The notes beneath the pieces are model-generated. The model was given only the letters and a program-made list of their open reading frames with translations. It searched no databases and had not been told where the DNA came from. Below, piece by piece: positions 1 to 7,511 of a DNA stretch of 27,045 bases. The stretch's first letter is position 1, and each line of letters starts with the position of its first letter. The stretch is taken from the IMG/VR virus record IMGVR_UViG_3300031539_000263, positions 1 to 27,045 of that record; one strand, written 5' to 3'. Both the position numbers and the translations under genes were made by a program. The DNA comes from a virus.

Positions 1-31
1 TTTATAAATCATACAATAGAGGTAGTATATT

Positions 32-787
32 ATGGCTAAGCCTAAGAAAGAAGTAGTAGCAGCACCTTCGGGCGTTGTGTTAGACGAGCGCCCTGATTGG
101 GTTACTGAAACGGAACGAGGAAGCGAGGCTATTAGCATCGACGATCTTGTTATTCCGCGAATTGAACTCATTCAGGACCTCAGCCCTCAAAGAAAGGCCA
201 ATAAGGACGAGTACATTGAGGGTGCCGAGACAGGAATGGCTTTCAACACAGTTACCAAAGAGCTATTCGATGCCACGATTGGGTTAAGTGTCATACCCGT
301 GTTCTTCCGTAAGGAATACGTCATTTGGCGCGATCGTGAAATGGCAGGCGGCGGGTTCCATGGTGCATTTAACACGGAACTTGAAGCTGTCAGGAAGTTG
401 AAGAGTGGCGAAATTGAGAGTCCAGAGCAATGTGCAGTCGTTGAGACTGATCAGCAGTTTGCCCTGATTCTTAATGGAGCAGGTAAGTGGGAAGAGGCGG
501 TGTTCAGCATGAACATCTCCAAGCTTAAGGCCAGTCGGCAATGGAATTCGTTCATTAAAATCCGAGGCGGAGACCGGTTCAGCAGCGTGTATCAGCTGAA
601 ATCGATCGAAGTTGAAGGTGGTAAGGGCGAATACCAGAACTGGACAGTCAAGGCTCTGGGTTATGCACCAGAGGCGGCGTTCCTACAAGCAGAAGCCGTA
701 TACGAGGCAATCGTAAGCGGACACAAAGATGTATCCCGTGATACTGATAATAATAGCGGGGAAGATGTTGCCGACACTGTCGGTTAA
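32..787 (+). CDS. Uncharacterised early phage protein, possible ssDNA-binding protein
   Basis: A 251-residue soluble protein with no signal peptide or membrane segment. The N-terminus is polar (residues 1-35). The core contains IPRIELIQDLSP, an EGAETGMAFNTVT stretch and VIPVFFRKEYVIWRD. I recognise this arrangement from phage proteins that lie next to replication genes, some of them labelled ssDNA-binding, but I see no diagnostic catalytic motif. The C-terminal 25 residues are acidic and probably disordered, as in phage SSBs. The start is supported by AGAGG at 18-22, nine bases before ATG. A hairpin terminator follows directly, so this gene can be expressed separately, and more abundantly, than the replication operon behind it. 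An abundant SSB would fit, but that is inference; a recombination or annealing protein is an alternative. Confidence 0.55.
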   Translation: MAKPKKEVVAAPSGVVLDERPDWVTETERGSEAISIDDLVIPRIELIQDLSPQRKANKDEYIEGAETGMAFNTVTKELFDATIGLSVIPVFFRKEYVIWRDREMAGGGFHGAFNTELEAVRKLKSGEIESPEQCAVVETDQQFALILNGAGKWEEAVFSMNISKLKASRQWNSFIKIRGGDRFSSVYQLKSIEVEGGKGEYQNWTVKALGYAPEAAFLQAEAVYEAIVSGHKDVSRDTDNNSGEDVADTVG

Positions 788-792
788 CGGAT

Positions 793-820
793 TGGGGGGC
801 TTAACGGCCCCCCAGTTTTT
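793..820 (+). terminator. Rho-independent terminator after the first gene
   Basis: An 8-bp GC-rich stem (TGGGGGGC at 793-800 with GCCCCCCA at 807-814), a 6-base loop and a T run at 816-820. It lies six bases after the stop of the first gene and before the replication operon. The ATG at 821 sits directly after the T run and has no ribosome-binding site, which argues against it as the next gene's start. Confidence 0.85.
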
Positions 821-865
821 ATGACAATATATTCACAATCAGAATACATATCGAGGTTTTTAGTT

Positions 866-1162
866 ATGGGATACGATAAAACCAACACTGGCGTTCTGTT
901 TAAGAACGACACAGCAACCGAAGCTAATCGCCGCCCTCAAATGCAGGGTTCAATGGAAACGTGCTGCCCGGATTGTGGCACAGTAACGGCATGGTGGTTA
1001 AGTGCATGGACCAAGATAGCCGGTCCTCAAGCCCTGAACCCCGGTGCCCGATTCCAATCACTATCGTTCGTACTTAAGGATGATCAAGGTATAGCCAAGG
1101 ATAAGACGGATCAAGTAGCCGCCTCGCAAAATCAGGATTACGAAGACGACATACCATTTTAA
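866..1162 (+). CDS. Small SSB-like protein with C-terminal DDIPF tail
   Basis: Starting at ATG 866 gives 98 residues. An in-frame ATG at 821 would add 15 residues but abuts a terminator and has no ribosome-binding site, whereas GAGG at 853-856 precedes ATG 866. The pattern TGVLFKND, a short spacer, then WLSAW and FQSLSF matches a small phage family often found near replication genes. The protein ends in DYEDDIPF, the acidic tip typical of bacterial and phage SSBs that recruits partner proteins. This copy also carries CCPDCG between the two conserved blocks, half of a possible zinc knuckle. The stop overlaps the polymerase start (TAATG), so it is translated with the polymerase. An accessory ssDNA-binding or polymerase-interacting role is inferred. 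Confidence 0.65.
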   Translation: MGYDKTNTGVLFKNDTATEANRRPQMQGSMETCCPDCGTVTAWWLSAWTKIAGPQALNPGARFQSLSFVLKDDQGIAKDKTDQVAASQNQDYEDDIPF

Positions 1163-3027
1163 TGTTTGATCTGGGGAGATATAAGTATGTGGGACTTGAC
1201 ACCGAAACAACCGGACTCAAATATCCAAAAGATAAAGCTTTTGCAGTCTCAGTTTACGCGCCAAGCGGCGAAACCGCGTCGTTCGATTTCAGATCTGAGG
1301 GAACAGATCGCTTTGCAGAATGGGTCCGTCATTACAATGGCACCTTCGTGTGTCACAACGCGTCATTTGATTGTAGGATGCTCACGTCTTCCGGCGTGGC
1401 AATACCACCTAGCAAGTTCGATTGCACCGCAGTTAGAGCTACACTTATCAATGAACACGAAGCCACTATCTTTCCGTGGACGCGTAAGCCTGGTAATTTT
1501 ACGCTTGATGATCTATGTAGTAAATATCTGGGAATGCGCAAAACTGAGGACGTTTACATTCGTCTTGCCGAGCTATTCGGTGGTTTGGCGACCCGCAATG
1601 TTCAGGCTCCGAATCTACAACATGCGCCGTGGGACTTAGTTAAGGAATACCAAGATCGAGACGCAATGTTAGCGTTGAAGTTGTGGGAGTGGCAGGAAGA
1701 TGAGATTACGCGACAGGGCATACGGGAGATTTGCGAGTTTGAGCGTAGGCTCATCCCCATTGTTATACAGACAGAAATGGCCGGTGTCCGGGTGGATCTT
1801 GAGGCCGCAGAGAAAGCGCAAAAACCACTTACCCGAATCCTCAAGCGACAGCAGACCAAACTCAACGACCTCGCAGGAAGGAATCTCAATGTCAATTCCC
1901 CCAAGCAGATTAAGGAGATGTTCCAGCCAGAACAGAAGGAAGGGGATTGGTACATTGGCGGATACCAAATCGGTACTACCCCAAGTGGGGGGCCTTCTCT
2001 CGCTGGCGAAATTCTCAAGGGCATGCCGGACGAACGAGCACAACTCATTGGCGAGATTCGTTCTATCATCAAGACCAGAGACACATTCCTCGGCAAACAC
2101 ATTCTTGAACATTCACACAATGGTCGTGTGTACCCCACCATTAACCAGACTAAAGGCGAAGATGGTGGTACTGGTACTGGGAGATTCAGTTATGTTGATC
2201 CCGCTCTCCAGCAAATACCGGCTCGGAATAAACAAGTGGCGGCTCAAGTTAAGCCGTGCTTTCTCCCTGATGAAGGGCAAGTATGGTTGGACTCTGACCT
2301 CGCGTCCTTCGAAGTCCGTATCTTCGCACACCTAGTTGCCGCCTTTGATAACCGAATTGCTCAGCGGTATGCCGCTAACCCTTCATTGGACTTCCATCAA
2401 ATGGTAGCCGATATGACGGGTTTGGTGCGTAATGCGACCAGAGCAGGTGAAGCCAATGCTAAGCAGCTGAACCTAAGCATGATCTTTACCCAAGGCAACG
2501 GGGCGACAGCAGACAAGATGGGGATGGATTGGGAATGGAACAAGTTCTTACCGTCCGGTGCAATAGATGAAGAGGAGAATTACATACGATACAAGAAGGC
2601 TGGTCCTGCTGCCATGGCTATAATCGATCGGTACCACTTGGAATTACCGGGTGTCCAGGCATTAGCCAAGCAATGTAAGAAGATAGTGGCAGAACATGGC
2701 TATATTAAAACTGCAGAGGGTCGCAAACTGCGATTCCCTAAAGGCTATAAAAATTATAAGGCTAGCGGGCTGGTGATTCAAGCCACCGCTGCAGATGAAA
2801 ATAAGCGAAATTGGATGTTGATTGATGAAGTCCTCGAAGAGGGACGTTTGATTCTTAACACACATGATAGTTACGGGCTTTCACTGCCTGAGGATTATCA
2901 TTCCGAATGGGCGCGGGTTAAGAACGCAGTTGAACGTGATACACTTAGAGTGCCACTGTTGTTGGATTTCAATGGAGTTGGAGCCAACTGGTGGGAAGCC
3001 TTACAAGGGGATGGAAATGCACATTAG
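1162..3027 (+). CDS. dpoZ: Family A DNA polymerase with 3'-5' exonuclease (DpoZ-like)
   Basis: A 621-residue phage replicative polymerase. The DEDDy exonuclease comes first: Exo I DTETTG (D13, E15), Exo II CHNASFD (N66, D70), Exo III YQDRD (Y163, D167). The polymerase domain follows: TGTGRFSYVDP with QQIP (337-353), motif A DLASFEVR (D379, E384, R386), motif B around K434 (AKQLNLSMIF) and motif C THDS (H568, D569). There is no 5' nuclease domain. Motifs A and C keep both metal-binding aspartates. Motif B lacks the usual Arg four residues before the Lys, the usual Phe is Leu438 and the usual Tyr is Phe442; motif C has Ser instead of Glu. The start overlaps the upstream stop by one base with no clear ribosome-binding site, so translation is probably coupled. 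The dpoZ name is an inference: family A polymerases next to purZ are known to favour 2-aminoadenine over adenine. The family A polymerase call itself is very secure. Confidence 0.9.
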   Translation: MFDLGRYKYVGLDTETTGLKYPKDKAFAVSVYAPSGETASFDFRSEGTDRFAEWVRHYNGTFVCHNASFDCRMLTSSGVAIPPSKFDCTAVRATLINEHEATIFPWTRKPGNFTLDDLCSKYLGMRKTEDVYIRLAELFGGLATRNVQAPNLQHAPWDLVKEYQDRDAMLALKLWEWQEDEITRQGIREICEFERRLIPIVIQTEMAGVRVDLEAAEKAQKPLTRILKRQQTKLNDLAGRNLNVNSPKQIKEMFQPEQKEGDWYIGGYQIGTTPSGGPSLAGEILKGMPDERAQLIGEIRSIIKTRDTFLGKHILEHSHNGRVYPTINQTKGEDGGTGTGRFSYVDPALQQIPARNKQVAAQVKPCFLPDEGQVWLDSDLASFEVRIFAHLVAAFDNRIAQRYAANPSLDFHQMVADMTGLVRNATRAGEANAKQLNLSMIFTQGNGATADKMGMDWEWNKFLPSGAIDEEENYIRYKKAGPAAMAIIDRYHLELPGVQALAKQCKKIVAEHGYIKTAEGRKLRFPKGYKNYKASGLVIQATAADENKRNWMLIDEVLEEGRLILNTHDSYGLSLPEDYHSEWARVKNAVERDTLRVPLLLDFNGVGANWWEALQGDGNAH

Positions 3028-5302
3028 TTTACAGGCAGTTAAAGACATTAGCTGCATTGAAGATCGAGACGATAAGGTATTGGCCGCCGCAAGGATGTAC
3101 GCCGAGGCCGGAATCGCAATAGTACCAATACGGAAGGGGGAGAAGATATTGCCCCCATCCAGCACAGGGATTAACTACTCATCTGCTAGTAAAAATATAA
3201 AGACAGTGGAGAAATGGTATGGACCCAACGGTAAATATAGGGGCTTTAATATCGGGATTGCATGTGGTGGAGGGGGGTGTTTTGCCCTTGATATCGACGC
3301 CCATGAGGAGAAAAATGGGTATGAAGCTCTGCAGACTTTTGTCGACGAATGGGGTGAGCCAGTGGCTCCAATGCAATCCACTCCTTCTGGCGGAAGACAT
3401 TATCTATTTGAATGGGAAGCCAACTGTGTTTCATCCACAGACCGCCTTGCGATTGGAATTGATACCAGAGGCGGCGCAGTACCAGACAAGAACAGGGATA
3501 CTGCTTATGCAAGCCACATTGTTGCATGGCCCAGCACAACTGATCAGGGTGAATATACGTGGGATAAGGGCGGTGAAGCGATTCATCCGCCTGAGTGGGT
3601 GGTGTCTAAGCTTGGGGTATCGTGGGGAGGTGCTATTGGCCGTGGTAATGAAAATGTGGGCAAAGGTGATACCGAGCGCCAATATACCGAAATAGAACTA
3701 GCAGGGATTGTTAATGTAATCAACCCCGGAGAGTGCAGCTATGAACAGTGGCTCCAAGTTGGAATGGCAATTAGTACGCAGATGCCCGATAAGCGGGGAT
3801 TGGAAATGTGGCACAGTTGGTCCCAACGAGGCAAGACACACGAACCCGACGAATGCCAAATTAGGTGGACCGGCTTTGATCCTGCAGGGCCGATTAGAGT
3901 TGGGACCCTTATTCATATTGCCAAACGATTCGGATTTGACCCGAAGACTCAAGACGCTGCAACAGCAGGGGACTTCGAAAATATCATTGATGAGCTTAAC
4001 TCGTACTGTGCTATGACCCTGATAGGGGGCAAGCCGCGTGTGGCGTTTAGAGACCCATCTTCCGGCAGTATCAACCTTATGACCAAGGACGACTTCCTGT
4101 TCTGGTTCAGTAATCAAATGATAGTGACCAGCAACGCTGAGGGTAAGGTATTATACCAATCCAAAGCCCGGATTTGGTTGGCGGATGAACGACGCAACGT
4201 AGCCTCACGGGGCATTGGGTTCATGCCGGATGGCGAATTCATTAGTAATGGGTATATTAACTTATGGCGCGGCTGGAGTATACAACCAGAGGAAGGTAAA
4301 TGGGACTTGTACGACAGGCACGTGCATGATATAATATGTGACGGGGACGATGCGCTGTACACTTTCGTCCTTGATTGGATAGCACAGATGATCCAGAACC
4401 CAATGGAGCTACCGGGCACGGCAATTGTAATGTCGGGGATCGAGGGCTGCGGCAAGGGAACATTAGCATATTTCATAGGACAGGCATTGGGCCAGCATTA
4501 TGCGCACATCATTAACGCCCGCCACTTGACCGGCAACTTCAACTCCCATCTAATGGACAAGTTATTAGTGTTCGCAGATGAAGTAACATTCGGCGGCGAT
4601 CGTCGGGTGGCAGGGACGCTTAAGGGCATTGTGACCGAGCGTGAAATGATCAGTGAGAAGAAAGGCTACGAGGCACACCCATATGAGAACAGGACACGCC
4701 TTATTGTTGCGAGTAATGAAGATTGGTTCATCCCCGCAGGACCTGAGTCCCGCAGATGGCTTGTACTTAGAGTTAGTGGAGACAGAGCAAACCAACGGGA
4801 CTACTTCGATGCAATTTACGATCAGATGGAGGAAGGTGGTACTGCTGCAATGCTGTATGACCTTAGAAATCGTGAAATCACATCAAATTTAAAGGAAGCA
4901 CCCAAGACCCACGCGCTAATGCAGCAACGCGCAATATATACGGTCACCGGGGACCCCATAGTAAGGTGGTGGGTGGAACAGGTCCAACTAGAGGCACTGC
5001 CCGTTCCGTCAATGTCCACCGTTGAGACAGTTGAGGACATAGAATCTTGGCCAGAGAAATGTGAGCGCAAGGCATTATACATGGCATTCAGTGAGTGGGC
5101 CGATGCCAAACGATACAATCCCAATCAGATCAAATCCGCCGGGTTCTTCTATAAGAAGATGCGGGAGTTCGGGTTGTCGGATACAAGAGAGACAGTAGGC
5201 AACTCACGCGGTTACGTGTGGAGCATACCGAGTTTGAGCAAGTGTAAGTTAATAGCTACAACCAAGACGGGTGAGGAATTCGATAATGACGATGAAAGTT
5301 GA
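3017..5302 (+). CDS. AEP primase (PrimPol-type) fused to SF3-type helicase
   Basis: 761 residues from ATG 3017, chosen because AAGGGG (3005-3010) is six bases upstream; the frame stays open further upstream inside the polymerase gene. Domain 1 (about 25-200) is a primase-polymerase domain: IVPIRKG, CFALDID (metal-binding D92 and D94), TPSGGRHYLFE (H128) and a late IDTRGG...HIVAWPS block. Domain 2 (about 220-305) resembles the PriCT_2 primase C-terminal region (YEQWLQVGMAI, W-rich). Domain 3 (about 440-600) is an ATPase: Walker A GIEGCGKGT (K480), Walker B LLVFADE (521-522), sensor Asn in VASNED and arginines at PESRR. It should lay primers and unwind DNA at the fork. It overlaps the polymerase stop by 11 bases and purZ by 17. 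In cyanophage S-2L a related PrimPol is the replicase; here a family A polymerase is also present. Confidence 0.88.
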   Translation: MHISLQAVKDISCIEDRDDKVLAAARMYAEAGIAIVPIRKGEKILPPSSTGINYSSASKNIKTVEKWYGPNGKYRGFNIGIACGGGGCFALDIDAHEEKNGYEALQTFVDEWGEPVAPMQSTPSGGRHYLFEWEANCVSSTDRLAIGIDTRGGAVPDKNRDTAYASHIVAWPSTTDQGEYTWDKGGEAIHPPEWVVSKLGVSWGGAIGRGNENVGKGDTERQYTEIELAGIVNVINPGECSYEQWLQVGMAISTQMPDKRGLEMWHSWSQRGKTHEPDECQIRWTGFDPAGPIRVGTLIHIAKRFGFDPKTQDAATAGDFENIIDELNSYCAMTLIGGKPRVAFRDPSSGSINLMTKDDFLFWFSNQMIVTSNAEGKVLYQSKARIWLADERRNVASRGIGFMPDGEFISNGYINLWRGWSIQPEEGKWDLYDRHVHDIICDGDDALYTFVLDWIAQMIQNPMELPGTAIVMSGIEGCGKGTLAYFIGQALGQHYAHIINARHLTGNFNSHLMDKLLVFADEVTFGGDRRVAGTLKGIVTEREMISEKKGYEAHPYENRTRLIVASNEDWFIPAGPESRRWLVLRVSGDRANQRDYFDAIYDQMEEGGTAAMLYDLRNREITSNLKEAPKTHALMQQRAIYTVTGDPIVRWWVEQVQLEALPVPSMSTVETVEDIESWPEKCERKALYMAFSEWADAKRYNPNQIKSAGFFYKKMREFGLSDTRETVGNSRGYVWSIPSLSKCKLIATTKTGEEFDNDDES

Positions 5303-6329
5303 TTTGGTGGTCGACCTACAGTTTGGGTCTACTGGCAAGGGGTTATTGTGCGGGTATCTGGCAGAGAAGATACAATATGACGTGGTGGTCAATTGCAACA
5401 TGCCGAATGCAGGTCATACTTATATAGATAGTAAGGGGATGAAGATGATATTCAAAGTCCTCCCCTCCGGATTGGTATCTCCCAATCTTAAACACCTTAT
5501 GATCGGTCCGGGCGCGGTAATCAGTGAGACGCAGTTGGCGCTTGAAATACGGGCGGCACGGGCAGCTGGTTACGAAATCGAGAACAAGATACGCATACAT
5601 CCCAATTGTACCATCCTGCGCCATGAACACACAATGATGGAACAGGAACTGTTCAAATCGATCGCCAGTACCGCGCAAGGGTCAGCCTGTGCAGTAATCG
5701 ATAAAATGTCCAGGACCGCAGGCAATATGCCGGTGGCAGGCAAGATGATCGGTTTCATGTATGAGCAATCCGTAGTTACCCATGACCAGTGGGCCACTAT
5801 CCTCGATGATGCGTCCCAGATCATGGTGGAGGGCGCACAGGGCCACTCCCTGTCCATCGACGGGCAGTTCTACCCCTATACCACGTCCCGGTCATGTGCA
5901 CCGTCGTCGTTCTACACCGGAGCGGGTGTGCCAATGCAGTACCACCGCAATGTATATGGTACGGTTAGGACCTACCCAATCCGTGTCGGCAACACAAGTG
6001 AAGGCCACAGTGGTCCTTGCTACGACGACCAGAAGGAAATCCCGTGGTCCGATATCGGGCAGGAGCCGGAATTGACCACAGTCACCAAGCGCCAACGTCG
6101 GCTATTCACCTATTCACATGACCAGATCGCAGAAGCGTGTAAGGTGTGCCGACCAGATGCAATATTCCTGAATTTCGCCAATTACTGCGATCAAGTCACG
6201 TTACAGAGAATAACAGCTGATATATTGGCGATAGGCAGAAATCAGAACCTTTCCGGCCAGATAATCAGATGGCTTGGTAGAGGCCCAACATTCCATGACG
6301 TGGAGAGGATAGGCAATGCCCTCATGTAA
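5286..6329 (+). CDS. purZ: PurZ, dGMP-specific adenylosuccinate synthetase homologue (2-aminoadenine synthesis)
   Basis: 347 residues, starting at ATG 5286 with GAGGA eight bases upstream. It belongs to the adenylosuccinate synthetase fold: a P-loop-like FGSTGKGLL (14-21), NAGHT (41-45, catalytic His44), EGAQG with IDGQFYPYTTS in mid-protein, and TVRTYPIRVGN. Cellular PurA has GDEGKGK at the first site, where the Asp is the catalytic base; here it reads GSTGKGL. Loss of that Asp and the short length (PurA is about 430 residues) are hallmarks of phage PurZ. PurZ joins aspartate to dGMP; host PurB then releases fumarate, giving 2-aminoadenine deoxynucleotide (dZMP). The gene overlaps the primase by 17 bases and mazZ by 14. 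Host-type PurA is unlikely given the Ser and the neighbours. Confidence 0.95.
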   Translation: MTMKVDLVVDLQFGSTGKGLLCGYLAEKIQYDVVVNCNMPNAGHTYIDSKGMKMIFKVLPSGLVSPNLKHLMIGPGAVISETQLALEIRAARAAGYEIENKIRIHPNCTILRHEHTMMEQELFKSIASTAQGSACAVIDKMSRTAGNMPVAGKMIGFMYEQSVVTHDQWATILDDASQIMVEGAQGHSLSIDGQFYPYTTSRSCAPSSFYTGAGVPMQYHRNVYGTVRTYPIRVGNTSEGHSGPCYDDQKEIPWSDIGQEPELTTVTKRQRRLFTYSHDQIAEACKVCRPDAIFLNFANYCDQVTLQRITADILAIGRNQNLSGQIIRWLGRGPTFHDVERIGNALM

Positions 6330-6636
6330 CACGGACTATTTGATAAGGCAGGTGGTTGATTGGGCTGATGAAGCCATTGGCAAGGATCGCCATCCCGACT
6401 CAACCTTCGCAAAGTTAATGATAGAGGAAATACCGGAGTTAGCCAATGCATACAACAAGAACGGGACCTTGGACCCTCAAGAAGTGGGTGACGTGTTCAT
6501 CCTTCTTTTTGATCTGTGTTACATGTGCGGCGTTTGCCCCACCGATGCTGTTCTTTCTAAGCTTGCTGTTAACAGAGAAAGAAAATGGCAACGAAATCGA
6601 TTAGGGCTGATGGAGCATATTGATGGAGATACATGA
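6316..6636 (+). CDS. mazZ: MazZ-like MazG-fold dNTP pyrophosphatase
   Basis: 106 residues, all-alpha, with the MazG-type Mg2+ site: EEIPE (E37, E38, E41) followed by EVGD (E56, D59), then LAVNRERKWQ near the C-terminus as in the DUF550 dATP/dGTP pyrophosphohydrolase group. In cyanophage S-2L, MazZ converts (d)GTP to (d)GMP and so feeds PurZ. Position between purZ and an HD phosphohydrolase, with 14-base overlaps on both sides, supports that role. The start ATG 6316 has a purine-rich GGAGAGGA at 6302-6309. The assignment as dGTP-specific is inferred from context; a general MazG house-cleaning enzyme cannot be excluded from sequence alone. Confidence 0.85.
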   Translation: MPSCNTDYLIRQVVDWADEAIGKDRHPDSTFAKLMIEEIPELANAYNKNGTLDPQEVGDVFILLFDLCYMCGVCPTDAVLSKLAVNRERKWQRNRLGLMEHIDGDT

Positions 6637-7120
6637 CATACTTAGGGCGGCAGATGTTACGCGATGGCACATCGTCCGTACGATTAAGGATCAGTCTGTC
6701 GCAGAACATAGTTTCAATGTGTGCATGATTGCACGAGCTATAGCAAAAGAGGCGAATATTGCAGATGAAGATATCACAAAGGCTGCGCTTGCTCATGACC
6801 TCGATGAAGTACTGTTGGGTGATATACCTACGGTTATCAAGGAGCGAGTACGAGATGGAGGTGTTAACATCAACGATTTATATCAGAAGGTTACCGGACG
6901 GACGCTTACATCCAACATGCAGGATGTTCTCCGGGTCTCTGATCGACTTGAGGCGTATTGGTGGATTAAAACGAACGGTCTTGGAGAACATGCAAAACTA
7001 GTAGCACGGGACTGTTGCGTTCGGTACGAGAACACATTTACAGATGAAATAGACCAACAGGTGATGGTAGCAGCCCGCATAGTAGAGAGGAAGATATTCT
7101 GTGGAACTCATACACTCTGA
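6623..7120 (+). CDS. datZ: DatZ-like HD-domain dATP triphosphohydrolase
   Basis: 165 residues from ATG 6623 (TGGAG seven bases upstream; the TTG one codon earlier is less likely). This is a YfbR-type HD-domain enzyme: RWHIVRT (R14, W15, H16), VAEHSFNV (H29), ALAHDLDE (H58, D59) and VSDRLEAYWW (D107), which together give the expected metal-site residues. In S-2L the equivalent, DatZ, strips triphosphate from dATP and so keeps adenine out of the phage genome. Adjacent purZ and mazZ genes with overlapping ends make that function much more likely than the 5'-deoxynucleotidase activity of cellular YfbR. The substrate is inferred. Confidence 0.88.
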   Translation: MEIHDILRAADVTRWHIVRTIKDQSVAEHSFNVCMIARAIAKEANIADEDITKAALAHDLDEVLLGDIPTVIKERVRDGGVNINDLYQKVTGRTLTSNMQDVLRVSDRLEAYWWIKTNGLGEHAKLVARDCCVRYENTFTDEIDQQVMVAARIVERKIFCGTHTL

Positions 7121-7511
7121 AAATCAATGGCGCGGGATGTGGTTGTGGCGATTAGCTGATTGGCATTGGACTCCAATTGAGAACCACGTAGCCGACCCCG
7201 GAATCCCGGATATTAACGGATGCAAGGGAGGGAAGGAAGTTTGGATTGAACTAAAGATGGAACCCAAACTGCGTAGTACCCAATATGCCTGGATAAAGAA
7301 GCGCATCCAAGTAAGCGGGAAAGTTTGGATAGCATGGCTCGACCTGAACAGTAGCCAAATCTATTTAATATCAGGCGAAGCGGCAGTAAGGGCCAAATTA
7401 CATAGGACCCAATCTAAAGGCGATTGGGCGTTCCACTGTTCGGTAGTAATGCCCTACGATCTTGATGGGGCTTTCTGGGTTAGGATAAAGGAGATATTAA
7501 ATGAAACATAG
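7101..7511 (+). CDS. PD-(D/E)xK nuclease (VRR-NUC-like / resolvase-like)
   Basis: 136 residues. The catalytic core is DPGIPDIN (D38) followed by VWIELKM (E50, K52), the classic PD...ExK layout, with a later STQYAWIKK that matches the conserved Gln helix of VRR-NUC-type nucleases. The start is GTG 7101 with GAGGAAG upstream, and it overlaps datZ by 20 bases. Small stand-alone nucleases of this type in phage replication operons cut branched or flap DNA, or help degrade host DNA. Which of these applies is not visible. If the phage DNA carries Z, the enzyme must either act on Z-DNA or discriminate against it. Confidence 0.8.
   Translation: MELIHSENQWRGMWLWRLADWHWTPIENHVADPGIPDINGCKGGKEVWIELKMEPKLRSTQYAWIKKRIQVSGKVWIAWLDLNSSQIYLISGEAAVRAKLHRTQSKGDWAFHCSVVMPYDLDGAFWVRIKEILNET

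Noticed and set aside
821-850. Possible sigma70 promoter (ATGACA ... TACATA) before the replication operon
   Set aside because: The -10 box fits poorly at either 17 or 18 bases spacing; too weak to report.
821-865. In-frame ATG at 821 as start of the small SSB-like gene
   Set aside because: It directly follows the T run of a terminator and has no ribosome-binding site; ATG 866 has GAGG at a good distance and begins at the conserved part.
1602-2141. Long antisense open frame of 179 codons within the polymerase gene
   Set aside because: Opposite to a certain gene, no ribosome-binding site, composition of a shadow frame.
2864-3016. Upstream extension of the primase-helicase inside the polymerase gene
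   Set aside because: No ribosome-binding site and low-complexity translation; AAGGGG supports ATG 3017.
3698-4117. Antisense frame of 139 codons within the primase-helicase gene
   Set aside because: Shadow of a conserved coding region with no recognisable protein features.
5286-6329. Ordinary adenylosuccinate synthetase (PurA) picked up from a host
   Set aside because: Catalytic Asp is Ser, the protein is about 80 residues short, and the neighbours are Z-pathway genes.
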